64,000 nucleotides of DNA, taken from NCBI GenBank assembly GCA_037893245.1, contig JBAIAA010000604.1, positions 1 to 64,000 of the forward strand. Reading direction: 5' to 3'. Every line of letters begins with the position of its first letter. Position 1 is the first letter of the stretch. Shown piece after piece: positions 11,201 through 24,132 of this stretch. The notes beneath the pieces were generated by a model. The model was given only the letters and a program-made list of their open reading frames with translations, was not told where the DNA came from and did not search any database. The DNA is from Crossaster papposus. Lineage: Eukaryota > Echinodermata > Asteroidea > Velatida > Solasteridae. Both the position numbers and the translations under genes were made by a program.

Positions 11201-13860
11201 AAACAAAACCCGAAAAAATCGACTTGTGTCACTTCATTGTCGTAAAGATTTCCACTGTTGAAATTTGAAATTTACGTTGGGAGATAAGGCATTTTGCAGT
11301 CGGACAACATTTACCAATTAAGGGCGCTGCACTTGATAACCGGTAACTTTGGGGGCGTGTTTTTGTGGTGTGGGCGGAGATCTGCACCCTGTGAGTGCTT
11401 TTTTCTATAGTTTATAGTTGCAATAATGCTAGTTGCATTTCATAATTATTTGCCAAACAGGTGAAAAATGTCCTACAGCTGAGTTCACTGGCGGGCACTG
11501 CTCTGGTTCCTAAAGTGACGCATATCAAGATCTTTACGTCGAGCGAGGTACGTGTATTGTAACATGATACTATTCCTGAAATCAGGAGAAGGGTAATAAT
11601 TATTGACGATATTAAATATATATATTTTTTACACAGATCATCAAATCATACTCTAAACAGTGGCATCGTTGTTAAAATTGTAACCGCAAAAAATAGTGTA
11701 AGATGGCAATGTTTTTCCAAACCTATCTCCTTCCAAACAGGTCTTTAAAGGTCTAGTCTCTTTTCTAAACAGATTGATGACCAATACAATTTTAAACGTC
11801 AGTTTTGGCACTACATTATTCACATCGACTTTCTATTGATTAAACAGGGTGGTCTGAATACATGTCCTGATGCCAGTCAGTCTCTGAGAACAGCAAGTAC
11901 TTGGGCGGCGGCCAATAACCCGTCTGGTGATAGTCGTTGGGACAATGCAGCAGTTTTGACAGGGTATTTAAGTTATAGACCTTTTCACCCGAAAATAATT
12001 TATGTAAAGAGGGCCGTGAGGCGGAATTGAATTGAGGCCGCAGTGGTCAAACTATTCGGGTCATTTTATATAAACTTGTCCGGACTTCTCGCTTTTTGTC
12101 TTGATAGGTGCATCTAATTAGTTATACGAAATGTTATAATATCAAGCATAACCTGTTTAATGCACAAAATAAAAATGTTTAAAACATTCTTCGTCCCGTG
12201 CGCACGATGTCAAGGCAAGTTAACAAAGCCCCTTTCCGCAACAGTAGCCACAATACATGCACAAGTCTGGGTACCAACATCATCCATCATATTTTGAACC
12301 AATTCCCGACAGGCTATGTGCGCCAAACAACCACAGACGGCCTGGCGTATCGGCTGATGTAGTGCATGTCCTATTATGCGGTCGATGTGCCATCTGTACT
12401 GCTAATTAGTATGGGGTGATAATCGGGATAAAAAACCAACATTTGGAATATGATCACGTCCACTTCAGGGGTGATGCATTGGGTCATTTGGGAAATATTT
12501 TACACAGGAAGTGGGTATCTAGCATGAACATTACCACTCGCCCCGGCAAAAAAACGAAATCTGTATTAAACACTATCTAAGTCGGTATTAAAGTGCTAAA
12601 TATTAATGACTTACAAGGGCAAAAATGTCGGCGTGTAATACGGATTTTGTATATTACGGATTTCCTGTTTATTTGCCGGGGTTATTTTCATGATAGATAT
12701 CCACTTAGATAGATATGCAAAATATCTTCAAAAATTACTCAATGCATCACCCCTGAAGAGACCCTGTTTCGTTTTCATCCCGATTACTACCCCATACTAT
12801 GCTGATGTTGTGAAAAACCGACCCGACCCGAAACCGACTTCGGGTCGGGTCGGGTGGGTTTGGTTTTTCCCTGAATTTTGTCGGGCTGGGTCAGGTCGGT
12901 TTAGGGAGTTTAGATCGGTTTCGGTTCGGATTCAGTTTATAATTTTAATGTTTTTGGTCGGTTTGGCCGAGTCATCCCACTCAGATGCACATCATTAGCC
13001 ACGCACCGCGTATCGAGATGACTTCGCTTGACAGAATCACACAGATATTTTGTTTCAATCGTGCGGAAATCAGCCCTGCTTATTTTACTTGATATTGTGC
13101 ACGGGACGAAAGCTTTGTTTTAAGTTTTTATTTTGTGCATAAAACAACTCAATTAGACTATGCTGGATATAGTTTTATTTTAATATGACGATTCTAGAGG
13201 CTTTTTTAAAGAAAAAAAAGCGAGAAATCCTTGACAAATTGAGAGAAACTTACCCGAAAGATTTCCAATAGCCCCCTTTACAACTTTTGTCTCACGGCCC
13301 TCATTTGCATACAGTATCATTAAATGGGGAGAAGATGTCCGTTGTTGACTGTTTGTGTTTTTCGCTTGAATAACAAGTTTATTATAATGAGCCAATTGAG
13401 CACACTACAAAATTATGTAACGAAAAAAACAATAATGCATAGCCTAGGTATTGTAATTTGATGTACATGTTTCTAACTTAATTTTGTTGAATCTCTTTAT
13501 ACGTAACAGTTATGACTCGAAGAGTACGAATTATTAACTGTTCTTCAACCGACAACTATAATCCATTTTTTGTTTGGTAGGTGGTCGATGAATTCTGGAT
13601 CTACACTTGGCATTGCATGGAGTAACAGTGGATACATATTGTGTGCTGGCACTTATTATTCAACGTCCTTGACTACATTTCGTGATCTGAGAACCACCAA
13701 CGTACTCGCTCACGAAATCGGACACAAGTAAGTACACATTATGCAAAGTATACACACAGATATTTAGGTCCAGTCATTTCCGACTTTTGTTTCATCCATA
13801 AACTCTAAGCCTAGAGCATTTGTTAGCTAAACCATTTCAATGGGTGACCCGTAGAAATAT

Positions 13861-13894
<34 letters not shown>

Positions 13895-15504
13895 CTTGCT
13901 CTTATAGAAACATGCCTAGTTTCCAAACCTACTGCAAATTGAATGACCACTTAAACCAAATGACAAAACTTCAACATAGGAGGAGTAAACATAAATATGT
14001 CTGATGTGAACACAAATTTGAACGTTTAAAATCAAATAACGAACAACGAGAACGACAACAGAGAGCTAATTTGTTTAAAATTAGCTTTCGATTTTCGTAG
14101 TGTCATCGTACCGTAATAATTCGTAGGAGGGTGCAATCGGGACAATTTCCTCCCGATTCACACCGATTAAAACTGCTACGACTAAGCGCAAAAATCGTGA
14201 AAGTGTCACCTCTCTATTTAATAAAATATTGTTTTAATTATATTATTCGTATATTTTCTTTTTAAAGTTTAAGCTTTCAGCACGACAGTGGCAGCACCAA
14301 CATCATGCAACCATCGTTCTCTTCCTCTGACGCCAAAAAAGATCCAGGCTGGTCATCTACCAGTAAGAACTCCTACAACGCAAATATCGGGTACGTACAC
14401 TTCCTGTCGAGCACGCTTTCAATTCAGAAACGATTTCATTCAAATAGGTTCTTGCAAATGAGCCTTAAACGATAAGCACACGGTGAGCTTAAATAACTTT
14501 CGTGTTTACGTTTAGTCTGTATTGCCTTTATTCAGCGTGTCCAATTACCCACCCACGCTTCCTCGTGCCTCTAAATCGGGGAAGTTTGCACATGCATAGT
14601 ACGTGAGAGTAAATGAACACTTTCGGGTCACTCGTAATCAACGAGTGATGCTCATAAGTAAATACCACTGATCTCTATACCGACTGGGGAGCGGGTTCAG
14701 TATAACAATACCATGTGGCCGCTAAAATTGTTCCAAATCGCGATGCCTGCCCATTTGTTTGCAGCACACACAATGTTTACTAAAATTCGGTAAACAAATA
14801 TAAAAATACCAACAAACGATCAGATGTTTCTATTCAAAAGTCAAGCATAAAAAAACCCAAAAAACACAAAATTATGACAATCGTTTTGCAATCAAATTTT
14901 TGAAAACATGTTGAACACATTGTTTTTCGGCTCGGAATCCTCCAATAAAATCACGCGGTGATCAGCCTCGTTCAGTAAACGAACAGCCTCGTTCACATAC
15001 TTATTACCTTAATACATGTATCTTCGCACTGGCACAAACCTGCAGATTGTATCTGCCCACTGTTTCCATCATTATTGTATATACACTTAACATCGATTAG
15101 GCCTATACTAATAAGATGTGTAGTTTAGTTTTACAGTTTAGCAACATTGTACTTTGAATCTACACCCTCGAAACCTTCCATGTGCCAACATTCATGAAAT
15201 AGGAACATTTTTAGCGATCATCCCATAGTATAAACATAGATCAGTTGTAAATACGCATCCACATGCAAGTTTTCCTTTTTTTAGGAACTTTAAAAATAGA
15301 TTCATGTCGCGCCATCGTCCAGAGTAATTTGGGAAATTGTATTATTATAATTTTTTGAGGTGTTTGATGAAAAGGTTGGCAATCATTTTATTTTCATTTA
15401 ATTAAAACAGTTGTTCACAATGTAGGTGTAATTTTTCCAGAGACTTTTGATAAGATGTTTTTGTTTTAAATTTCAGGTCCGCAAGCTGCTACAATGACGC
15501 TTAA
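8224..15504 (+). CDS. Secreted M12B (reprolysin/ADAM-like) zinc metalloprotease, copy A
   Basis: Ten exons: 8224-8283, 8379-8442, 9326-9615, 10413-10560, 10933-11096, 11461-11547, 11848-11963, 13581-13727, 14268-14390, 15477-15504. All have GT/AG introns with compatible phases, giving 408 codons plus TAA. Residues 1-17 form a signal peptide (core LVVLLASALA). Residues 42-160 match an ADAM-type propeptide (CLYTGKVVGES, SVSACAGL, YIEPL). Cys184 in GECGVE is a candidate cysteine switch. The catalytic domain runs from about 211 to the end: HEIGH 354-358, N-L-S-F, then H364-D365, with Met372 in NIMQP as the Met-turn. His354, His358 and His364 should bind zinc and Glu355 is the catalytic base. The usual Gly of HExxHxxGxxHD is Ser361. 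No disintegrin, TSP, EGF or membrane segment follows, so the product is a minimal secreted protease. The start is the first ATG after the TATA box. Substrate unknown. Confidence 0.9.
12001..13311. mobile_element. TIR element in intron 7 of protease A
   Basis: The ends are inverted copies (AAAGAGGGCCGTGAGG at left, CTCACGGCCCTCATTTG at right), and the inner arms share a mirrored CGTCCCGTGC / GCACGGGACG block. A homologous but rearranged copy occupies the same intron of gene B (about 34600-35560). A lone right arm lies at 29668-29870. No transposase. It contains the smaller fold-back at 12411-12796. Confidence 0.55.
12411..12796. repeat. Fold-back element, copy in gene A intron
   Basis: ATGGGGTGATAATCGGGAT at the left mirrors ATCCCGATTACTACCCCAT at the right, and CTTCAGGGGTGATGCATTG mirrors CAATGCATCACCCCTGAAG. 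The paralogue is at 35016-35338. It is followed in both genes by a palindromic GACCCGACCC/GGGTCGGGTC tract (about 12825-12855). Confidence 0.75.
13863..13894 (+). repeat. Uninterrupted run of 32 G
   Basis: A pure poly-G tract in intron 8 of protease A. The paralogous intron of gene B has a shorter run (about 36284-36300). Such a run can form G-quadruplexes and its true length is uncertain in any assembly. Confidence 0.85.
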
Positions 15505-17261
15505 TTCGAAGGAAGAATTGGAAAGCATTTGCTTCACCATCAGATACGCAGTAATTACATGCAGTAATAACAAAAAACTTACAAAATATCCGGAAGAAAC
15601 AAAACAAATCTATGAATTTATTCAGACAAATATTTTAGATTCATTCTTCTTAAATTACATTATTCGAAACATCACATGTTGTGTTGTCTGTCTAGAAGAG
15701 ATAATCAGCTACTATTTTCAAATCGATACATTCCATTGCTAAACAAGTTACTGCTTAACAAAATTGTAAAGGTCACTGATTTATTTATACCGTAGATCCT
15801 AATAATTCTTTTTTTTACGATGGGCAATAACTAAACATTTGTACAGTTTGATTTTATTTTATGGTGAAGGAAAATTAAACAAATTTTCAAAGATAATACA
15901 ATGTGTTTAGTGTGTTTCTTGGTGTTTTTTTTATTAACGTGAAACGATATTTTCTTAAAATAACGATTTAGAACATTAGAGTTGATGTGGGAAACAATGC
16001 AGATTGGGTAGAGCATATGTGACCAAATCCTACGAAATTAGTCTTAAGGACCAGTTTTCAGGTATTTGTTTTTCACTTGCAGTAGAAAGCACAACATTTT
16101 GGTTTTAGTATATCACCGAGGTTGGCACCTTATAATATACATATGTTGTTTGGGTTAAAGAGTTGACCGTTTCCATTAAATAATGTCAAAAGTAGCTCTG
16201 GCCGCAACTTGCGCGACTGATTTTGTTGGATTGGATCACATGAAGATAGTTTGGATAATCGCGTTTCTTATTTAGCACTTGGAGGGTCTTTTGAAAAAAA
16301 AGAAGAAAAAACACGAAGGCAGGTCTTGGACAAAGACTGACAAGTAGAGGTTGGGTCATCAAGGAGTAGTTTGTTAAGATCGGAGCAACTTTAAATTGTG
16401 TACAGGCAATCGTTGTAATAAGCACCTCTATTGGGGGATGTAATGTTGACAATAATTAAGATATGATCCGAGCATAACTGGCAATACGTCGAGTAAAGTT
16501 CACGTCCAGCCAGACCACGAAAATACCAAACATGTAATTCATGGCATGACTTTCTACAATGGCTACAAAAAGGCAAAACAAAGTTACACACAGGGGCGTA
16601 GCGATTAAGGAAGTGTGTGAGGAGTTTCATTTACATTTTTAGCCCAAAAGATCTGATAGTACCCGGCAATCGACTGTCCATCGCGAGGTTGTTCAGAAAT
16701 GGCCATTCTTAAGTTGCACTAGGTCGGACGGGGGTCAGGGGTCAAATATCAAACAAATTCAATGTAATTAACATGTCGAGCACAAGTGCCGTTTTTGGAT
16801 TAAAGTGTTGAGATTGAACCCCTGATACCAAAAAATGCTACTTCAGAATGCAAAAAGGTCGGATAAAGTTACTTAAGAATGACACTAATTAGTAACTAGC
16901 ACTTTTTTAACATTTTGAGCATAAACATGATTTTTGTCAAAAATAACTCTCATAAGTGACGTAAACTAGTATTTGTAACTGTTCGGCTGCCATGATGGCA
17001 CCACGATACACCATTGTGCAATGGTGCCGTGTGCAATTTATGGGTAACACACAGCGTATATATCGTACACTACATTAAATTAAAACGACTCGGCGCGCAT
17101 GCGGGGCGAGTAGCTATTTAAGCTATGCTTGGAATGTATTGAAAATTGTAAGTGCTCACATGACCCTTGATTCAAGACCGAGCTGTGAAACAAATCTCGT
17201 GATAATCAAGGGCGCCCTCAACAAGCCCGTTTTCGGAGTATTGATGATTGATGAACTGCAT
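15505..17261. other. 3' flank of protease A, no gene
   Basis: AT-rich sequence collinear with 37810-39226 and 42100-42210 of unit B, apart from small copy-specific segments (about 16230-16640, and about 150 bp near 16700-16840). No ORF with recognisable content. The 3' UTR of the protease should lie at its start. Confidence 0.5.
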
Positions 17262-18479
17262 TAGCCTCTGTCATGACCTTTCTAAAAGGTCAACGCGCGG
17301 AAAATTGTCAAAATGGCGGCGCTTACCAACAGCAACACGTGTGTCGTCGATTTCAGAACTTTATGGCTTACGACGGAGCTCTAAAGACTGTGGTTATTTC
17401 GAAAGAATAAACCGTAGGCATAAGGCTTAATGTCATCCAAAACCGTAAAATTACGAAAGAGAAAGAAACAGCGACTGAAAAAATGGTCAGTTTGTGAAAG
17501 GGTGTGCTGCGCTATATAAGCCACTTCGACATTCCAACTGCGCATGTGCACAACAAGATTCAACAATTTTTCTCTTGAGATAAACACGGCAGACAAAATG
17601 CACACAAGGCTATGGCGGACGTGGTAACCGAATCCGCATTTTTTTCATTTTCTTGTGAAATCGAAAAAGAAACAAAATATTTGTTCGAACAAAAGTTTGG
17701 CCACACAAAACACCTGAAAACACCAAAACGTAAACAAACAAATTTACTTAGTAACTTTAGAACACGACGATCTCTTTAAATTCGCTGGTACCCCGCTATG
17801 CTTTTGCACGCAATCCCTGAAATGTTTATCTCCAAAAAAAAATCGTCAAATCTTCTTTTAATAATAAATGTCATTTATGACCCATGTAAGGTTTCAGTCA
17901 ATAAAAGGGTAAAATATTACTATATTTCACAGGCGTCTACATTTAATGCGACTATTAATTAAAACTGGTTGGTTTTTAAATTAACATTGCAGGATCAGGA
18001 ATGTTGAGGTTTAACGTCCAAATAGTAATTATGTGAACCAAGTGCTTGTGTGTAAAGCCTCAAATTTATATTTGATGTAAATAAAAAAAATAAAAAATGC
18101 AAAAAGAATATTGCTTGTATCAAGTTGTATGAATTGGCCCCAGAATTTGTTTACTGTATGGCATTCAAATATATGGCTTTCAAATAAAGCTTCAGTTCAG
18201 TGCCACTGAAAAAAAAGAATTGTTAAAATGTTGGGCCTAACCGGTTTTCTAAGGAGCATAAATACACGGCGGGCCTTTTCAAGTGCAGGAAAGAACATCT
18301 AGTTTTATGATTGGCCATTTTGTATTAAGTATTTCCCCGCAATTCACTAACTATCTGTTGTCTTTCCTCTGTGGTATAGCTAATTACGTTAGTTTTACGC
18401 GAGAGCTCGGAAGCCATATTGACAAATTTCCGCAAAACGCCCTCTTCGGTAGATTTTCGTCATTTCATGACAGAGGCTA
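17262..18479. mobile_element. 1.2 kb TIR DNA transposon, non-autonomous, unit A only
   Basis: 15-bp perfect TIRs (TAGCCTCTGTCATGA and its complement), flanked by AT at 17260-17261 and 18480-18481. The paralogous locus near 42206-42215 reads GAACTGCATAGACGG with one AT and no element, an exact empty site. The element is therefore 1218 bp with a 2-bp AT target duplication. No transposase frame is visible. Superfamily not assigned. Confidence 0.85.
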
Positions 18480-18481
18480 AT

Positions 18482-18807
18482 AGACGGACGGCGCGCCACG
18501 CCACGGCAGTTCCCTGAGCCTATCTCTAACGAAGACTCTGATCTGCGGTGAGCAGGTGCTCCATCTTCCACCCACCATAGCCTTCCGAAACTTCCATCTA
18601 CTTATTTTGAGCAATTGGGTTTCTCGGAAATTGCCACTTCAGATTGTCTGCAATTGGTAATGCGTGATTCATTAATCACGTTTATGTTGTCATATGAACA
18701 AAGAGAGAATGAGCTTTCTAATGATGTGCACATTTTTGGAAAAATAATTTTGAATTATTGAGTAATTTACCCGAAAACTTGGGTTTCCTCTTTTCAGAGT
18801 CACCCTG
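18482..18807 (-). pseudogene. Mariner/IS630-like transposon remnant, copy A
   Basis: The reverse-strand 5' end is CAGGGTGACTCTGAAAA next to TA (18808-18809). Degenerate transposase pieces follow, also seen in unit B (42212-42690), where more survives. This copy lacks about 130 bp present in B. Inactive. Confidence 0.5.
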
Positions 18808-18811
18808 TATA

Positions 18812-19302
18812 TCGCCTTTAACAATATTAAAGCGCTTGTAGGAGGTGTATGACACGCACACAGATTTGTCAAACCGATGAAAAGACGAGTGCATCTATCA
18901 GATTCAGTTACACCTGTTTATACCCTCACGTCCGCATTAACCATCTCCCCGTTGACAAATGCTTTTGAGTCTATGCTCACCGTGCTTGACAAATTCACTG
19001 TGAATGCGAAATGGAACCACTCGTCCAGTGGTATCTTACTTCTGTCATAATTCCTTCTGGTTAAAAAAAACCCCCGTTTTTCGCCAAGATCCAGAATTGT
19101 TGACCGTTCTTTTTATACAAAAAGCTATTCCCTGCCTCGAGAAGTATATTCCCCAGAAGTCAAGTAAAACTAGTTTTTGTTTTTGTCGACAGCCGCGGAT
19201 TGTTCCGGTGTGTCGATTTTCAACCAAATGGACAAGGTCACACTTTGAGAGTCGCAAAGGCCGGGGTCTGAGACACAAGTCCCTGCAAAGTCTCCGAGAT
19301 CT
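18812..19302 (-). pseudogene. LamG-like exon of the lectin/LamG gene, broken copy A
   Basis: Homologous to about 43185-42700. It carries the same in-frame TAG (19170-19172 on the plus strand as CTA) as copy B, plus a 2-bp length difference in an A/C/T-rich stretch (about 19060-19086) that shifts the frame. Copy A ends at 19302, inside the exon, at the duplication edge, so all upstream exons (signal peptide, lectin domain) are missing. A dead fragment. Confidence 0.75.
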
Positions 19303-20900
19303 ATCTAGAGTTCTTGCGTTTTAGACCGTCAATAACCGTCGTACGCAAGCCTAGCCAATCAGCACTTGCGAGTGTTCACGAGGTCATCGGTGCTTGCGTT
19401 CCATCCAATGAACTGTCGGCACTGTACCTTAGCCTGTTGTTATTCGTAATAAGGCCTGGCATACGATAATCACGATATACATGATTATTATAATTATTAG
19501 TATGTACACGCCCTCCCCCGCTGGTGACTGACACGCCAGATGTGTACAATGGCGCTTACAAAGACGCCCGGCCTGCTTCTATTGTTAAAAGGTTCAATGG
19601 GATACGTGTACGTACTGTACATGGCGGGAATTTCAATGGGGTATTTTCAACATGCGGGTTGTAATTGTGAGGATCAAACCACTTTAAATGCAGGGAACAC
19701 ATAGGCCTGGTATTTACTTACACCAAGTATAGAGTATATAAACCAGCTTCCAGAGGGGATGTTTGTCCCTAATGATTATTAGTGCCGTCCACGCAATTTT
19801 TTTTTTTTAAATTACCGCCAGACGTACAAAAAACGCGGATGCCTTATTTGGTGTATTCCATTTCCACCCCAGAGATAGAAAAGGGGTATATTAACACTCA
19901 CATCAGAACCAATAAACGTGCACCGTGACCCGACCCAAACATAACGTAAACGGGGCAACTTTGTCATGCTGGGTAACTTAATTGGCCACTACATGCAAAA
20001 CAAATATCTTTTGTTGATGATTTTACTTGTATTTGTGGATATTTGGTTTTTATTATTTATGTAAATGGTCAAGAAAGAGTTGAAAAATAACATCAAACTA
20101 TATGTACTTAGTTTGTATTTCCTTATTTTTACGGTTTCTCAATACTCCACGTAATATACGTGTGAGTGATGAAACATATTTTCAGAATCAAAAGATCCAT
20201 AAGGACATCTAAATATTTTAGTTTTTACACATTGTATTTAAAAGCAAGATACATATGCCTGTAGATCCCCGATGAGGTATTTATTTCAACTCATGGTAAT
20301 GTTAACCTTTTTAATGAACGAAACACTAAAATCCAATATGGCGGACCCCGCGAAAGTTTCGGCAAGAAAATGTAATAGGGCCTATATAGAGTTTTACCCT
20401 ACAAAAATAGAAACAACAGGTTTTTCAACGGTTTTTGGTAGTATTTGGCATCCGCATACTTAACATCTAAGAAAATCGGACTTCCGGCCGGAAAGCTTTG
20501 TTTCAAAATGGCCTCCAAGATGGCCGCCTTTACCTAAAAATAGCCATAAATCATTTATCTTTCATTCTAGAAATGTAATTTTTATGTCCATTTCCTGGTG
20601 TTGGGGTCAAGAAATCTATTAAGACAAGTTAAAACGTCCTTCAGCAGTCAAGAAACCTACAAATCTAAGATTGCGACAAAAATGGCCGCAAAATCCCTCA
20701 AATGACCGGATGTCAGTTACTATTCACAATAGAGATGTCACTGTTTAGTTTTAAAAATCCCTATTAAGAAATTAGGTAGCCTTGAAACTTTTGGAAACAC
20801 CAACCTAAAATAGTGACAGGCGGACACCTCGGTGCTCACGCGAGAGGCTTGGGTGTAATATGTTTCTGTGTTTGGAGGGTCACAATTGTTTGTCTAATGG
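19303..20900. other. Spacer between duplicated units, nothing recognised
   Basis: No shared blocks with the rest of the window that I could see and no convincing ORF. Contains short poly-T and AT-rich stretches. Confidence 0.4.
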
Positions 20901-21169
20901 CATTAGCATATCAACAGAACATCACTGGACATGCACACCAATATTGAAGCATTCTGGAATATCAACACACACGGATTCACCACGGTGCTCATGCGGATGG
21001 CGCGTGTAAAACTGAGTTTACAGGGCTTGGATTGAAGGGTAAACGAACTCTGTTTTAAACATGCTTTTACAGCGTATACGGATGGAGTACAATAATAGCG
21101 ACGGTCTGGTAATCTGAATATTGTCGGCTCAAAGTCCGCCTTGCCAATTTCTTTGTTATTCTTTGAAAG

Positions 21170-21620
21170 GTATACCAAGCAGAATCCGTGATTGTGTTCC
21201 TAAAAAAGCCTACACAAAATAAGTTTAGTTATGCCAACGTTAGAGTATTGTTGTACTGTGTAGGGAGGAAGGTACACGTCTCACAATAATATTCTAAACA
21301 AAGGTCTCAAAAGAGCCGCGCGGATAATCCTGAAAATATGTTCCTTCTTTGCCCCTTCAGAGAATATGTTTGCTCGTTTTAATTGGGCTTCTTTTTCTAA
21401 AAGAGTTAAGTCCAAAAAGGCTATTCTTGTCTTAAAAAGTCTTAACAAAATGACTCCTTTGTACATGGCAATCTTTTCACACCACTTTCGCAAAACAAGG
21501 AAATCAACCGGTGCGGAACTGAAAGATCCTTTCGCAAAACAAAAGAATGCTACGCCACAAGCTTCGTATGAACCGAGAAATGGGACGGAGGTACCCCCCC
21601 CCCCCCCCCCTCTATTGTAA
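21170..21620 (+). pseudogene. Non-LTR retrotransposon RT C-terminal fragment
   Basis: Plus-strand relative of the scraps at 5905-6300 and 22975-23370. It reads through an LEYCCTV motif, then KRAARIIL, then NWASFSKRVKSKKAI and VLKSLNKMTPLYM, a pattern found after the catalytic palm in L2/CR1-type RTs. It is interrupted by a stop after the first motif and by frame changes, and it ends in a C-run at 21593-21611. It sits just left of the start of unit B. Confidence 0.6.
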
Positions 21621-22094
21621 TGGTCATTGTGCTTGCGGAATGTTGCGGTTTCTAAGGAATTCCTTTTAGGTATTTGGAGGGAGGGGGTTGGGGGGGGGGG
21701 GGGGGGGGGGGGTGTGCGTGCGGTAACAATAGTCTAGATAGTGTATAAATAATATAAATTTAAATTTAACGTACAACTGTGTCAAGCTGTGTGAGCAAGT
21801 CAGTGTACAAGATGTTATTTAAATTTAACTCGCAAATGGCTTATATTGCGCTGATCTACAGAGTTATAACTCGAAGGTGTTTTTTTTTGGTGCGGGTTTT
21901 CGCCTATCTTGTAAATCACGACTGTTCTAAAAGTAATGTTCAGACTTACCTCAGTACAAATGTTTTGATTCCTGTAAATATCCGTGTACGTCTGTAAATA
22001 TTATGTTTGATTTGTGGTGTCAATGTTGTATTTCTATGTGTTATTGTTAGTTGTCCGTTTAACATGATGTATTTTGTTGTATTCATTTCTATAA

Positions 22095-22946
22095 ATGATG
22101 TATGCAGGGGCCAATAAAAACCACTTTTTAAAACTGTTTTGGCACACCCTGAGTAAAGAAATGTAATACACAAATACATTTAATAAGATAAAGACAGTAT
22201 CCTTGACTGGCAATTACGAGTTTGACTTATTATATCTCTTGGGCTAACAACTGTAATGGTCTTTCAAACGATTCGAACTGACTCCATTACAATTTCAGGC
22301 TTGCTGTTGAAGTGCAGCGTTAATTATTTTCTTCTGAAATAATATAGAAAGTTAAATAGAAATACATTTCGTTGCATTCACTTCAATGATAAAATAATCG
22401 AAAATATTGTTGCTGGTAAACTCACAATTGATTACCCCCATTAACATCTTGATCCCGGGAAGCGTCTATTTGTTTGTTTTTACATCTCTTGACATTTCAA
22501 TTGTGATAGCAATTAACAGCGGATGTCAAGACAAAAACCAAAAGTATAAAACTGTCACTTAAATTATGTGTTCTTTTAGACCCTTGTTCATATCCGCTTC
22601 CTGGGGTTTAGATTTTAATGAGGGTAATTAATTGTGAGTTTACCAGCAACAATATTTTCGATTATTTTATCATTTATTACAGTGAAGGTAACAAAGTGTC
22701 CTTTTTATTTAACTTTCCATATTCTTCCAGAAGAAAATGATTAACGCTGCCCTTCAACAGCAAGCCTGAAATTGTAACGGAGTCAATTCAAATCGTTTGA
22801 AAGACCATTCAAGTTGTTTGCCAGGGAGAGAATTCAAACTCGTATAATTGTCAAATATCGGATACAATTTATTTTTGCATTACCTTTCTTTACTTAGGCT
22901 GTGCAAAAACAAAAAAGTGGTTTTCATTGGCCCCTGCATACATCAT
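22095..22946. mobile_element. Fold-back element, about 850 bp, copy 2
   Basis: Collinear with 4988-5845, with the same inverted arms and loop. An additional outer block (about 21960-22090) that is missing from copy 1 mirrors sequence at 62980-63090, suggesting the complete element is longer than the copy at 5 kb. Confidence 0.75.
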
Positions 22947-22974
22947 TTAATAGAATTGGATAACAGATATACGT

Positions 22975-23370
22975 CATGTTAAACGTTCAACTAACAATAA
23001 TACCTCCCTTTGTCCCATATCTCGCTTCATATGAAACTTGTGGCGTAGCATCCTTTTTTATGGCGAAAGGATCTTTCAGTGCCGCCTTGGTTGATCACCT
23101 TGTTTTGTCATATACAAAGGAGACTGCTGAGACTTTTGAAGACAAGAATAGCCTTTTTGGACTTAATCCATTTAGAAAAAAGAGCCCAATTAAAACGAGC
23201 AAACATACCCTCTGAAGGGGTGAGAAAGTTAAATAATTTAAGGATTATCCGCGCGGCTCTTTTGAGACATTTGTTCAGAATATTATTGTGAGATATGTAC
23301 CTTCCTCCCCATACAGTACAACAATACTCTAATGTTGGCGTAACTAAATTTACAAATAGTTTGTGTAAGC
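22975..23370 (-). pseudogene. Non-LTR retrotransposon RT C-terminal scrap, unit B
   Basis: Paralogue of 5905-6300, reverse strand, adjacent to the fold-back element. Same inactive coding remnant. Confidence 0.55.
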
Positions 23371-24132
23371 TGTTTTAGGAACATAATCACGGATTCTGCT
23401 TAGTATACATTTCAACGAATAACAAAGCAATTGGCAAGGTCGACTCGAGCCAACTTGGTCAAAGTGCATTAATTAGATACCACAGAGTTTGGTTACGTAT
23501 TCGACCTGAGTCACTGTAAGTATTTTAAGAATATATTCTGAATACAAATAACCCTCTATGGATTTGTGTAAGGATGTCTGACTTACGCATGGTCCCATAG
23601 ACAATTTCAAAGTGCAACAGCGCCGCTAACGACGAAGAAAATATACCGACCTTGGGTTCGTCTGCATAATTACTGCATATAAAACGCATTTCTTTTATTA
23701 ACAGGGACCATTGGCTTTGATACGCGTACGGAATATGTATGCGGCTCAGAAAACGTGTGATAATTATACATTATACATTTCGAAACTTTGGTATGAGAAG
23801 TAAATTGCCAATAGTGTACCAGATGAAACCATAACAAACAAATGATCATTTAATAGGCGATTTTTCGAGCCGCACACGTATCCCGTACGCGTATCAAATC
23901 TAAATGTCCATATAGCCTGAATGTACGCCGTTTTGTCCTTGCGCTTCCAGATCTCCGTGACTGTTCTGTGGGCATTTTACAAGGATTGCACTTTCCCTTG
24001 CTATAATTGTTGACTCAATGATTTCTTGTAAAGCCTACTCTCACCCGAGAAACATTTATATTTTAATTTAATCTTGGCATTCCACAAAAACAAATCATTT
24101 CAGTCAGTGATACCACCTGAGGGGGCACATTC
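23370..24132. other. Duplicated non-coding sequence
   Basis: Matches 6265-6985 of unit A. No gene or structured element recognised. Confidence 0.5.

Larger units (their letters stand above)
4815..19302 (+). repeat. Segmental duplication, unit A (14.5 kb)
   Basis: Collinear with 21764-43185. Shared order: fold-back element, RT scrap, metalloprotease gene, mariner remnant, reverse-strand lectin/LamG exon. The left edge is near AATTTAACGT (4815). The right edge is near GAGATCT (19296-19302), after which the copies are unrelated. Unit A differs by a 1.2 kb TIR insertion (17262-18479), by lack of the element cluster found at 24434-29950, and by lack of the hAT insertion found in unit B. Confidence 0.85.
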
